Source of the DNA: Sediminitomix flava
GTDB lineage: Bacteria > Bacteroidota > Bacteroidia > Cytophagales > Flammeovirgaceae
Length of the DNA: 64,000 bases
Direction of reading: 5' to 3'
Assembly: GCF_003149185.1 (NCBI RefSeq)
Contig: NZ_QGDO01000001.1
Location: 1,488,001-1,552,000, forward strand
Positions 55,267-64,000 of this stretch are shown here, piece after piece (position 1 is the first letter of the stretch; each line of letters opens with the position of its first letter). Position numbers and translations under genes: made by a program. A model generated the notes under the pieces. It was not told where the DNA came from and ran no database searches. It saw only the letters and a list, made by a program, of their open reading frames with translations.

Positions 55267-56805
55267 CTACTTAGCTACTTGTTCAGTAATAACCTTGACT
55301 TCTTTACTCTCATTTTGGTGCCGATCTAAACTTGTAATCTTATAGTTATACTGATCGATTGAAGTTGCATCCACATCTAAAAATTGAGTTTCGGATGCTG
55401 GAATAATTCTCAAAATATCTGCAGGGTTCTTCACATTAGGCTCTTTATCATTATTGGTACAGTAGATCACATACCAATAAGGTTCTTCTCCATCTTTAGC
55501 CTTTTGTGGTTTTTGCCAAGAAAGAGTAACACCTCTTGGAGACATACTCACTACAGCATTTGATGGTTCCAAGGGCGCGACACTATCAATCCAAGACATT
55601 GTTGGCAACAAAGCAGGATGATAAAAATAGTTTTGACGTAATGTATCTACAATATGCCCTTTGTTACGAATTAAAGAAGTGGAATTGTATAAAATCGTCC
55701 CTTCTACCCTTTCTCTCCTATTGTGTAAAATCTGATCTGATAACTCATAATTATCCTTCCACCCTGCCTCTAAACTATTGTGCAAACGGTAAGCCGCTTG
55801 ACCAACATAAAGATGACAACCTAACTCTTTTGCATTTTCAGCCCACCAAGTCACCAATGGTTTGTACGGGATTTTATCATGTTGTGTACTTTGGTAAACT
55901 TGAGGTGCAATATAGTCTACCCATCCATTTTCCATCCAATGTCTGACATCCGCATACAGATGATCATAGTTTGTATAACCTGAAAGCGTCGGTGACCCGT
56001 ATGGACTTTCTCTTTTATTCCTCCAAACTCCGAAAGGGCTTACTCCAAACTTTATTTTTGAGTTATAATTTTTAATAGTCTTATGAGTCATATAAATCAA
56101 ATCATTAATATTCTCACGACGCCAATCGGCTAAGCCTTGCCCCTTTTCCCTATATTTATAATACGCTGAACGATCTTTCAACACTTTTCCATATTCAGGG
56201 TATGGATAGAAATAGTCATCAAAATGCACCCCATCTAAATCATAATTCTTGATTAGATCTAAAATAATATCGCAGACATAAGCCCTTACTTCTGGAATTC
56301 CAGGGTTAAATAACTTTAGAGTTCCATAATCTAGAAACCAAGAAGGGTTTGAATAAATAGGATGATCTGAACTAACCCTAACCTTTTCTGTATTTGTTAC
56401 AGCCCTAAATGGATTAATCCAAGCATGAAATTCCATTCCCCTTCGGTGAGCCTCTTCAATCATAAAAGATAATGGATCGTAATAAGGATTTGGAGGCTGT
56501 CCTTGTGTACCAGTAAAACAAGAAGACCAAGGCTCAAAGCGACTATTATAAATTGCATCTCCAGCAGCTCTTACTTGTACAAAAACAGCATTTAATCCAT
56601 CTTCAAGATGATGGTCTAAAACTTCTATAAACTCTTGTTTTTGCTCATCTGATGAAAGTCCAGGCTTAGAGGGCCAATCAATATTATTTACTGTAGCAAT
56701 CCAAACGCCTCTGAATTCTCGTTTAATACCCGATTGTGCAAAACTTGATAAATGTTGAAAAATTAAAAGCCCCAATAAGAGCTTTATAGAAATGAGCAAT
56801 CTCAT
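55267..56805 (-). CDS. Glycosyl hydrolase-like 10 (GHL10/YngK-type) protein
   Basis: I start at the ATG at 56805 (512 aa), which is followed by a signal peptide ending 'QHLSSFAQ'. The ATG at 56877 adds 24 basic, non-signal residues. The catalytic-like domain (about 25-345) begins 'KREFRGVWIATVNNIDWPSK' and has 'NAVFVQVRAAGDAIYNSRFE', 'YDLDGVHFDDYFYPYP' and 'KFGVSPFGVWRNKRESPYGS'. A fibronectin III-like domain follows at about 410-512. The family is exported and thought to cut glycans, possibly cell-wall polymers such as denuded peptidoglycan. It is single; the convergent AI-2E gene ends 6 bases away. Confidence 0.9.
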   Translation of the reverse strand: MRLLISIKLLLGLLIFQHLSSFAQSGIKREFRGVWIATVNNIDWPSKPGLSSDEQKQEFIEVLDHHLEDGLNAVFVQVRAAGDAIYNSRFEPWSSCFTGTQGQPPNPYYDPLSFMIEEAHRRGMEFHAWINPFRAVTNTEKVRVSSDHPIYSNPSWFLDYGTLKLFNPGIPEVRAYVCDIILDLIKNYDLDGVHFDDYFYPYPEYGKVLKDRSAYYKYREKGQGLADWRRENINDLIYMTHKTIKNYNSKIKFGVSPFGVWRNKRESPYGSPTLSGYTNYDHLYADVRHWMENGWVDYIAPQVYQSTQHDKIPYKPLVTWWAENAKELGCHLYVGQAAYRLHNSLEAGWKDNYELSDQILHNRRERVEGTILYNSTSLIRNKGHIVDTLRQNYFYHPALLPTMSWIDSVAPLEPSNAVVSMSPRGVTLSWQKPQKAKDGEEPYWYVIYCTNNDKEPNVKNPADILRIIPASETQFLDVDATSIDQYNYKITSLDRHQNESKEVKVITEQVAK

Positions 56806-57008
56806 AATTCCGTCTACCTGTTTTAGTCTTTCTGCTACTAGTAAGTCTCTCCTTTTTGTGAGTTTGTGACTTCGCAAAGTAAAGAATTAAAACAAAATAT
56901 TAGCCTCCTAACTAAGATTTCCGATATTCTTTTAGAAGGAATATTATCGTAATTGATGGTATTATTTTAATTTTATGCGATCATTAGTTCTGATAGCAAT
57001 ACCGATAT

Positions 57009-57650
57009 ATGAAAAATATAAACTTGAAGCATTCATTTACTCTTTTCTTAGGCCTATTGTTAATGCCTATCTTTTATAGTTGCTTCCCTGAAGATCTTAA
57101 TAACCTTCAAATTTTAGAAGAGCGTTTAGATGCAGGTACATTATTAAATGTTGAGAACGTTGACAACAACTTCTTAGATTCATTGTATAGCACACCTCCA
57201 TCTGACTCTGTTTTATTGACGATTAATATCACATTAGATAGTCAACTAGAACTTGAGCGTTCTATCATCAGAACCGTCACATCTGACTGTTTATTTGTCC
57301 AGTTTGACGCTATAGATATCAATAACGTAAAAAGAGATTGTACCCTCGCAAATATCGATACAGCATTAGTTTATATTGGAAGCTTCAGTACTGATAGAGA
57401 AGTACTTGTTGGAATGAACCCGATCAGTAGCAAGATTATTAAAGTTGGTAAAAAGTTTGAGTTTCCAGTTGTAAATCCAGATCCAGTTTCTCTAAAAGAA
57501 ATCATATTAAATAGTGAAGCAAGACAAGATAGTGTAGATATAAGTGACGATATCTTCTTCAGAACAGAACTTCGTTTTAAGGATCGAGTTTTTGTAAGTT
57601 ATAATCCAATTATCGAATACTACGTCAACTTAGAAAGGAACTCGAAGTAA
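57009..57650 (+). CDS. Lipoprotein of unknown function (213 aa)
   Basis: This protein has a lipoprotein signal ending 'MPIFYSCFPEDLN' (lipidated Cys at about residue 26) and a beta-rich body with 'SVLLTINITLDSQLELERSI' (about 67-86), 'FVQFDAIDINNVKRDCTLAN' and 'RTELRFKDRVFVSYNPIIEY'. It has several Cys that could pair. I do not recognise a family. It is single, with a strong terminator. Confidence 0.7.
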   Translation: MKNINLKHSFTLFLGLLLMPIFYSCFPEDLNNLQILEERLDAGTLLNVENVDNNFLDSLYSTPPSDSVLLTINITLDSQLELERSIIRTVTSDCLFVQFDAIDINNVKRDCTLANIDTALVYIGSFSTDREVLVGMNPISSKIIKVGKKFEFPVVNPDPVSLKEIILNSEARQDSVDISDDIFFRTELRFKDRVFVSYNPIIEYYVNLERNSK

Positions 57651-57677
57651 GTCGCTACACAACTACTTCACTACGTA

Positions 57678-57715
57678 AAACACTTTTAATACACAGCTAT
57701 TAAAAGTGTTTTTTT
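57678..57715 (+). terminator. Intrinsic terminator after the lipoprotein gene
   Basis: AAACACTTTTAATA (57678-57691) pairs with its complement ending at 57712 and is followed by T-runs, 28 bases after the stop. Confidence 0.88.
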
Positions 57716-57732
57716 ATTTATAAATACAGAGG

Positions 57733-57762
57733 AAAAGAGCTTACCCCATAAAAGGTAAGCTC
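57733..57762 (-). terminator. Terminator of the RND efflux operon
   Basis: GAGCTTACC (57737-57745) pairs with GGTAAGCTC (57754-57762); on the minus strand a short TTTTCC tail follows. It lies about 32 bases after the operon's last stop codon. Confidence 0.7.
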
Positions 57763-57793
57763 AGACATAAACACAAAAAAATCCCTTTAACAT

Positions 57794-59251
57794 TTACTCT
57801 TTAGTATTTTCTTGAGCGGCTTGTTCTGCTTCAGATTTTTCTTCTGGGCTTATCCAACCTCCACCTAAAGCCTTGTAAAGCAATACATAATTAGAAAGTA
57901 ATTGTTGCTTTGTTTGAGCGAGGCTTAGGCTAGCATCAAAAGCTTGTCTTTGCGACTCCAAAAACTCCAAATAACTAGTCACACCTTTATCGTATCTGAA
58001 TCTTGATAACATTTCAGCATTACTTGCTGCCCTAACATGATCTTCCCTAGCCCTAACCTCATCTTTCAAGGTTTCTATTCCGATAAGGGCATCTTCTACT
58101 TCTTGAAAAGCCACAAGTACATTTTGTTCATAATTCAGAATTGTTTCTTGTAATCGATATTCCTCAATCCTTACTTGGTCTTTTAATTGCCCCCACTGAA
58201 AAATTGGACCGGTAAAATCACCTAGTATATTCCAAGCGGGCCAAGAGTCTGTTATAGACGACAGCTCTGTACTCGCTAATCCTAAAAGTCCAGTTAGACT
58301 AATTGCAGGAATTCTATTTGCCTTAGCTACTCCGATCTGATAGTTTTGAGCTACAATTTGTTGCTCTGCTTGTAATATATCAGGACGTTGGCTCAGAAGT
58401 TCTGATGGAAGACCTTCTGGGATGTCGATCATGACTTCTTGTTCATAAAGCTCAAACTCAGGTAAAAATCCTCTCGGGTTTTCCCCAATCAAAATACTCA
58501 AAGCATTCTCCTGCTGATACATCTGTCTTTTGTATAGAGGCACGGCCCCTGCCGCAATCGCTTTCTGAATTTGAGATTGATTAAGATCTATTTCTGCTAC
58601 AATTCCTTTATCAAATCTTTGTTGAATAAGGTTTGTCGAACTATCTCTAGAACTAAGAGTACTTTCTGAAATACGAAGTAATTCTCTCAATTCAAGAAGT
58701 TTAAAATAACTAGTAGCTACATCTGATATCAACGAGATTTGAATAGCTCTCTTAGCATATTCGGAACCTAATAAGTTTGCTTTTGCAGCTCTATTTAAAC
58801 TTCTGAACTTTCCCCATATATCCAATTCCCAACTTGTACTCACAAAACCTGTATACAAGTTAAAAGCATCATCTCCGGGAAGTCCTTGAACAAAATTCCC
58901 TCGTCCTGCCTGTAACTGAGTTCCAAACTTTGGACGTAAGTCTTTTTTTGTAATCGACTGTTGTTTTCTAGCTTGCTCAATTCGTTGGCTCGCAATCAAC
59001 ACATTTCTATTATTCCGAAGTGCAGTTACAATTAGCGTATCGAGATATGAATCGTTAAAGATTTCCCACCAACTCAATAATTGATATTCCTCTTCTTCCT
59101 CTGTCTTCAATCGTTCTTTTTCAACTTCTTGAATATCCGAAAAGCGATAAGCATCTGGAGTGAGAACAGGTGTTCCGTTGTACGGTTTACTAAACATACA
59201 AGCAGATAAGATGCTCAATATCGATATGTAAAGTATTGATCTAATCTTCAT
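57794..59251 (-). CDS. RND efflux outer-membrane lipoprotein (NodT/OprM-like)
   Basis: The start is the ATG at 59251 (485 aa), which opens a lipoprotein signal ending 'SILSILSACMFSKPY'; the longer frame begins within the previous gene. The mature protein has the OMF fold, with long helical tunnels and barrel strands: 'WWEIFNDSYLDTLIVTALRN' (about 61-80), 'VSTSWELDIWGKFRSLNRAA' and 'SQRPDILQAEQQIVAQNYQI'. It overlaps the RND gene by 11 bases, so translation is coupled. It forms the outer-membrane channel of the tripartite pump. Confidence 0.93.
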   Translation of the reverse strand: MKIRSILYISILSILSACMFSKPYNGTPVLTPDAYRFSDIQEVEKERLKTEEEEEYQLLSWWEIFNDSYLDTLIVTALRNNRNVLIASQRIEQARKQQSITKKDLRPKFGTQLQAGRGNFVQGLPGDDAFNLYTGFVSTSWELDIWGKFRSLNRAAKANLLGSEYAKRAIQISLISDVATSYFKLLELRELLRISESTLSSRDSSTNLIQQRFDKGIVAEIDLNQSQIQKAIAAGAVPLYKRQMYQQENALSILIGENPRGFLPEFELYEQEVMIDIPEGLPSELLSQRPDILQAEQQIVAQNYQIGVAKANRIPAISLTGLLGLASTELSSITDSWPAWNILGDFTGPIFQWGQLKDQVRIEEYRLQETILNYEQNVLVAFQEVEDALIGIETLKDEVRAREDHVRAASNAEMLSRFRYDKGVTSYLEFLESQRQAFDASLSLAQTKQQLLSNYVLLYKALGGGWISPEEKSEAEQAAQENTKE

Positions 59252-62200
59252 CTGGGTCTGTTTGAGTGGAATTATTTTTAGCTGTAGCCTTTTCCCTTTT
59301 TTGTTCATACTTTCCAAGTTTCCCAATTAGGATAAAAAGCATCGGATAAAAGAAAACCCCTAAAAGGGTAGCTAGCCCCATACCTCCAAGCAGTGTCATT
59401 CCCATAACCTTCCTAGCTTCTGCTCCTGAACCTGACGCAAAAATTAGCGGAAGGATACCAAGAATAAAAGAGAATGCTGTCATCAAAATTGGACGAAAAC
59501 GAAGCTTTGCTGCATCTATTGCTGATTCATAAAGTTTTAGACCTTCATCAAACTTAAGCTTTGCAAATTCTACAATAAGGATTGCATTTTTGGCAGCCAT
59601 CGCAATGAGCATTACAAAAGAAATTTGAGCGAAAATATTATTCTCATAACTCGGGGAGAACAAGCGAGCCAACCATAGAGCTGCCAATGCACCAAAGATG
59701 GCAAATGGAGTTCCAAGCAAAATACTCATTGGTAGCGACCAACTTTCATATTGTGCAGCCAGGATAAGGTATACGAAAATCAGTGAAAAGATAAACACCG
59801 AGTAAACTGAACCTGATGCTTTCTTTTCTTGGTAAGACATCGCATTCCAAGCATAACTCATATTGGATGGCAATACTTCTGCAGCAACTTCCTCAAGTGC
59901 ATCTAGTGCTTGGTCAGAAGAATAACCCGGAGCTGGACTTCCTGTCACCTCTACCGAACGCAAGAGGTTAAATCTATTTATAAATTCAGGGCCATTAATT
60001 TCTTTGACTTGTACAAGGGTACTCAGCGGTACAGAGTTACCATCTTTATTTTTCAGATAGAATAAATCTAAACCAGACTCATCTTGCCTATACTCTGGTT
60101 CTGCTTGTATATATGCCCTATACAAACGTCCAAAACGGTTGAAGTCATTTATATATGCCCCTCCTAAGAATGCCGCAAATGTTGTATAAACATCTTGTAG
60201 TTGAACACCAGCCTTTAAGACTTTATCCGTATTTATTTCAATATACCTTTGTGGAACATTTGCTTGGAAAGTGGTGAAAGCTTGACCTATTTCAGGCCGT
60301 GCATTTGCAGCTTGAATAAACTTCATCGCGTTTAATGCCAAGTATTCTGGGTCTTCACCGGATCGATCTTGAATCATAATACTGAAACCTGATCCATTAC
60401 CCAATCCAGGAATTGCAGGTGGTCCAAAGGCAAAAGCTTGTGCTTCTATGATATGTTGAAAAAGAAGCATATTGACTTTTTGAACCACTTGTTTTGCAGT
60501 CAATTCCCGTTTATCCCAATCTTTCAGACTGATAAACATGAAACCTGCATTTGAGGACATACTACCCGAAATCATACTGAATCCGGATACAGCTGTGACC
60601 ATTTCAATTTCTTCAATGTCTTCTAAAATCTTCTCAATCTTTTTATTGACTTCATCTGTCCGTTGGAGTGAAGCCGCATTTGGAAGCTGAACATTGACAA
60701 AGAAGTAACTCATATCTTCTTCAGGAATAAATCCTCCAGGAACAAATTTCCCTACAAGTCCTATCCCTAAAGAAACAACTACAATGAAGACGACTCCTCT
60801 TGCTATTTTTCGACAGACAATTTTGGTAAGCCCAGTATAAGAGCCTGTCACTTTATCAAAAGCTTTATTAAATACATTGAAAAAAGCGCCTAATGGTCCT
60901 CCTATCTTTTCGGGCTTTTTCATCAGTATCGAACAAAGAGCAGGCGAAAGACTTAATGCGTTTACAGAAGAAAAACACACCGAAACGGCTACCGTAATCG
61001 CAAACTGCTGATAAAGACGACCTGTTATACCGACCATTGCAGCAACAGGAATAAATACAGCAACAAGTACCAAAGTTGTTGCAATGACTGGAGCGGTTAC
61101 CTCATTCATTGCATGTGTTGTTGCATCTTTAGCATTCATCCCCTTTTCAATATTTACCTGAACCGCTTCAACTACCACAATGGCATCATCTACTACAATA
61201 CCAATGGCGAGTACTAATCCTAAAAGCGATAATACATTTACTGTAAAACCAAGTAATGGGAAAAGCATAAATGCCCCGACTAATGATACAGGAATTGCCA
61301 ATGTTGGAATTAGTGTTGCTCTCCAATCTTGAATAAAGATATACACAACCAAAACCACCAGTAAAAGAGCGATCACAAGTGTTTCTACAATTTCCTTAAT
61401 ACCCGCATTAATCGGTTTAGTAGTATCCAATGAAATAGTATAGTCAACACTAGTAGGAAAACGTCCTTTCAATTCATCCATTGAAGCTCTAAGCTTTTGG
61501 GCCAAATCTACCGCATTTGAACCTGGAGCTTGATAAACAGCCAAGATTGCTGAGCTTTTTCCATCAAGTCTACTAAAAGCATTGTAGGTTTCAACACCAA
61601 GCTCTATTCGAGCTAAATCTTTCAACTTCACAGTACTTCCATCAGAATTTGTTCTTACGACAATTTCTCCAAACTCTTCAGGTGTTTGAAGTCGATCTGG
61701 AAGCCTTACAGTATAGGTATATTCAGTCCCTTTAGGAGCTGGTTCTGCACCAAACTTACCTCCAGGGTTAATCACATTCTGACTTTGGATTGCATTTGTC
61801 AACTCAGGAATAGTGATTTTCATTTTGGCTAAGATATCTGGCTTTACCCAAATACGCATTGAATAATCACTGGCTCCTAATACATCTACACGACCAATAC
61901 CACGAATCCTAGAAAGAACATCCTTGATATTGATCAGCGCATAGTTTCCTAGAAAGTTTTGATCATAGCGACCATCTTCAGAAGTAAGTGCAATCAACAT
62001 CAAGATATTAGGTAAGGACTTTCGTGTACTTACCCCCAAACGTTTTACTTCTTCTGGTAATTTTGGGGTAGCAGATGATACACGGTTTTGAGCAAATACC
62101 GTATTCATATCAGGGTCTGTACCAATCTCAAACGAAACATCTAAAGACATCTGTCCATCATTGGAATTTGTAGATTTCATGTAAATCATGTTATCTACAC

Positions 62201-62423
62201 CATTGATTTCTTGCTCTAAAGGTGCCGCAACAGACTGCTCTACATTGAGGGCATTCGCTCCTGTATAATTTGAGCTTACGCGAACAACAGGAGGTGTTAG
62301 TTCGGGATATTGCTCAATAGGAAGACCGCTCAAAGAAACAATACCGACAATGACCGTAATGATGGCTATTACGAGTGCCATAATAGGTCGTTGGACAAAG
62401 AAATTATGTTTTTCTATGGACAT
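59241..62423 (-). CDS. RND efflux pump permease (AcrB/HAE1-type)
   Basis: This 1060-residue inner-membrane pump has the full AcrB layout. TM1 is at about 12-30, a large porter domain follows, and TM2-6 are at about 340-500. The proton-relay motif 'GIVVDDAIVVVEA' gives the two Asp residues near 406-407. A second porter domain and TM7-12 end the protein. The conserved 'FGALAALWLARLF' and 'IAMAAKNAILIVEFAKLKFD' segments are present. It is a proton-driven exporter of drugs, lipids or other amphipaths; the exact substrate is not told. It lies 6 bases after the adaptor gene and overlaps the outer-membrane gene. Confidence 0.97.
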   Translation of the reverse strand: MSIEKHNFFVQRPIMALVIAIITVIVGIVSLSGLPIEQYPELTPPVVRVSSNYTGANALNVEQSVAAPLEQEINGVDNMIYMKSTNSNDGQMSLDVSFEIGTDPDMNTVFAQNRVSSATPKLPEEVKRLGVSTRKSLPNILMLIALTSEDGRYDQNFLGNYALINIKDVLSRIRGIGRVDVLGASDYSMRIWVKPDILAKMKITIPELTNAIQSQNVINPGGKFGAEPAPKGTEYTYTVRLPDRLQTPEEFGEIVVRTNSDGSTVKLKDLARIELGVETYNAFSRLDGKSSAILAVYQAPGSNAVDLAQKLRASMDELKGRFPTSVDYTISLDTTKPINAGIKEIVETLVIALLLVVLVVYIFIQDWRATLIPTLAIPVSLVGAFMLFPLLGFTVNVLSLLGLVLAIGIVVDDAIVVVEAVQVNIEKGMNAKDATTHAMNEVTAPVIATTLVLVAVFIPVAAMVGITGRLYQQFAITVAVSVCFSSVNALSLSPALCSILMKKPEKIGGPLGAFFNVFNKAFDKVTGSYTGLTKIVCRKIARGVVFIVVVSLGIGLVGKFVPGGFIPEEDMSYFFVNVQLPNAASLQRTDEVNKKIEKILEDIEEIEMVTAVSGFSMISGSMSSNAGFMFISLKDWDKRELTAKQVVQKVNMLLFQHIIEAQAFAFGPPAIPGLGNGSGFSIMIQDRSGEDPEYLALNAMKFIQAANARPEIGQAFTTFQANVPQRYIEINTDKVLKAGVQLQDVYTTFAAFLGGAYINDFNRFGRLYRAYIQAEPEYRQDESGLDLFYLKNKDGNSVPLSTLVQVKEINGPEFINRFNLLRSVEVTGSPAPGYSSDQALDALEEVAAEVLPSNMSYAWNAMSYQEKKASGSVYSVFIFSLIFVYLILAAQYESWSLPMSILLGTPFAIFGALAALWLARLFSPSYENNIFAQISFVMLIAMAAKNAILIVEFAKLKFDEGLKLYESAIDAAKLRFRPILMTAFSFILGILPLIFASGSGAEARKVMGMTLLGGMGLATLLGVFFYPMLFILIGKLGKYEQKREKATAKNNSTQTDPDED

Positions 62424-62429
62424 CGTAAC

Positions 62430-63608
62430 CTATTCTTGTTCTTTATACTGAGATTCAAACTTGACTTTGGTAGGCACAACCTTTCCGCCATCTCTTACTT
62501 TTTGCAAACCTTCAATAACTACCAGTTCACCAGTTTTTACACCTTCCTTAATAATAAGGTAGTCATTGTAAACAGCACCTTTCTTTACCTCTCTTTGCTT
62601 TGCTACATTATCTTTTCCGACAACGTACACAAAATCTTGCCCTTGCAATTCAGTGATACTTCTCGAAGGCACAACAGTAAACTCTTCGTGGCTATCTACA
62701 ACCATTCTAACTTTACCAAATTGTCCTGGTCTTAAAATCAACTCTGGGTTAGGAAAAGAAACTTGAATCAAAATAGAACCCGTACTAGGGTCTACCTCTC
62801 TATCCATAAAGTCAAACTTTCCTAACTGATCAAATTTAGTCCCATCGGAAAGATATAGTTCAATAATTCCTCTATCGTCATCGGGTGTTTCTTCTCCCGA
62901 ATGTGGTTTTCGTTTGTAGCGGTCTAAATATTTTCTATACAAACTCAGATACTCATTTTCAGAAATAAAATATTGTACAAGCATCGAATCTGTACGAGAT
63001 ACATTATTTAAGATGACAGGATTGGGGTCACGTCCTACATATTCACCAACTTTTGCTTTTGTCTTACCAATAATTCCTCGAATTGGAGAATAGATTTTGG
63101 TATAGCTAAGATCAATTTGTGCCATTCTAACAGAAGCTTCAGCTGCATCTACAGAAGCTAAAGACGCATCATACTCTGCTTGGCGTGCATCCAAATCACT
63201 CTGACTGACCGCATTTATTTCAGCCAATGGAATATATCTATCTAAATCGCTTTTTGCCTTTGTAGCTTTTACTTGTAATTGGGCTAGGTTACTTTGTCTT
63301 TCTGCCAATGCAGCGACAAAAGGCTGAGGATCTATCGTATATAATAGCTGTCCTTTCTTGACCATTGAACCTTCATTAAAATGTACGCCTTCCAAGTACC
63401 CATCTACACGAGCCCTGATCGGAACATCTCGGACACCATAAAGCTGACCTACAAAATCTTTATGCAAAGGAAGGTTCCTTTTTTCAACAGCCACTACTTT
63501 CACTACAGCAGGAGGTGGAGCCTGCTGTTCTTGTTTTTTACCACAAGAAAAGAGGAAACTATATATGATAACAAGTACAAAAAATCGGGTTGAGTATTTT
63601 TTGTTCAT
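62430..63608 (-). CDS. RND efflux periplasmic adaptor lipoprotein (AcrA-like)
   Basis: This 392-residue adaptor has a lipoprotein signal ending 'IIYSFLFSCGKKQ' (Cys22). Lipoyl halves are seen in 'DVPIRARVDGYLEGVHFNEG' (about 60-79) and 'YSPIRGIIGKTKAKVGEYVG'. A coiled-coil hairpin lies at about 100-165, then a beta-barrel domain and a membrane-proximal domain follow ('GLQKVRDGGKVVPTKVKFES'). It bridges the permease and the outer-membrane channel. It is first in the operon adaptor-permease-channel. No TetR-type regulator is next to it in the window. Confidence 0.95.
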   Translation of the reverse strand: MNKKYSTRFFVLVIIYSFLFSCGKKQEQQAPPPAVVKVVAVEKRNLPLHKDFVGQLYGVRDVPIRARVDGYLEGVHFNEGSMVKKGQLLYTIDPQPFVAALAERQSNLAQLQVKATKAKSDLDRYIPLAEINAVSQSDLDARQAEYDASLASVDAAEASVRMAQIDLSYTKIYSPIRGIIGKTKAKVGEYVGRDPNPVILNNVSRTDSMLVQYFISENEYLSLYRKYLDRYKRKPHSGEETPDDDRGIIELYLSDGTKFDQLGKFDFMDREVDPSTGSILIQVSFPNPELILRPGQFGKVRMVVDSHEEFTVVPSRSITELQGQDFVYVVGKDNVAKQREVKKGAVYNDYLIIKEGVKTGELVVIEGLQKVRDGGKVVPTKVKFESQYKEQE

Positions 63609-63980
63609 AGCAATATTGTGATTTCAACAATGCTACAATCTATCTCTTTTTAGTGGTTTAGAGCCATGGTTTAAAGCCACTCTAATTATTCAAAACTGAA
63701 ATCAGGAGTGCCTTTTTTATAAGAAATAAGTTTTTTCAGAAAAAAGGAAACCTATTTATTTGAATGAAAATTTCACAACCTCTTTTTGAGCGCCATTTTC
63801 GAATGGAAAGAACTCCTATTTAGATAATTTTGAGAAATCACACATATGTATGTTTTTTATTCTGAACATTACCTTTTAGGCTACTGAAAAATAAATACAA
63901 CTTGTATTTTTTCAAGAATTGATCTTAAATTGTAAAGATATTATAATACGACACATAGAATTTCAAAACATAACTAAGAC
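63609..63980. other. Intergenic region upstream of the RND operon
   Basis: About 370 AT-rich bases. A weak minus-strand -7-like box TAGCATTG (63628-63635) lies about 20 bases before the adaptor ATG. Nothing else is clear. Confidence 0.4.
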
Positions 63981-64000
63981 TATGAGAAACCGCGGACGTT
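63981..64000 (+). CDS. Possible start of a gene cut by the window end
   Basis: An ATG at 63981 opens a frame reading MRNRGR to the window edge, divergent from the RND operon. Six codons cannot identify it; it may not be real. Confidence 0.2.

Noticed and set aside
55536..55946. A 136-codon plus-strand ORF inside the GHL10 gene
   Set aside because: Antisense to conserved glycosidase sequence; no coding character of its own.

Overview
The window is chromosomal DNA from a Bacteroidota bacterium, most likely a marine member of the Cytophagales. Four things point there. One secreted nuclease has a type IX secretion (T9SS) C-terminal sorting domain. LpxC and FabZ are fused. The small gene block rpmB-rpmG-DUF4295 is present. 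Several promoters fit the Bacteroidota pattern TTTG-N19-21-TAnnTTTG, and the DNA is AT-rich. The genus cannot be named from the sequence. No insertion sequence, prophage, CRISPR array or replication origin was seen, and most genes are core or envelope functions.

Layout. 1-12.8 kb: a truncated alpha/beta hydrolase, a beta-barrel protein, an mlaE-mlaF-macrodomain operon, an SDR, a PPOX-type flavoprotein, a 1154-residue SprA-like outer-membrane protein, a T9SS-exported endonuclease I and a DUF4465 lipoprotein. 12.9-22.2 kb: a DUF5916 protein, then a minus-strand operon of an alkyltransferase-like protein, an ABC exporter with broken ATPase motifs, HlyD, TolC and a porin. 22.2-26.5 kb: a barrel protein, a small orphan ORF, ftsY, the ribosomal protein genes and seven identical tandem tRNA-Thr(UGU) genes. 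26.6-34.1 kb: a VTT membrane protein, a FecR-like/CHASE2 pair and rpoC without rpoB. 34.4-39.5 kb: the early lipid A genes lpxD, lpxC-fabZ and lpxA, plus an ABC ATPase. 39.5-46 kb: a lipoprotein, a histidine phosphatase, a DUF2911 protein, a candidate structured small RNA, tRNA-Cys, a thioesterase and a nuclease-fold/membrane fusion. 46-57.7 kb: an Omp85-type barrel with a DUF1214-like lipoprotein, a Crp/Fnr regulator, mlaD, amiC, a hemolysin III protein, an AI-2E transporter and a GHL10 glycosidase. 57.8-63.6 kb: a tripartite RND efflux operon.

The common theme is the envelope: outer-membrane lipid balance (MlaE, MlaF and, 47 kb away, MlaD), lipid A synthesis, three export or efflux systems, peptidoglycan hydrolysis and many outer-membrane barrels. 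The features most worth following are the degenerate exporter, the standalone rpoC, the tRNA-Thr array and the candidate small RNA at about 41.95-42.15 kb. Nothing here is a clear, complete and wholly new system. All calls come from reading the sequence and recalling families, with no database search.
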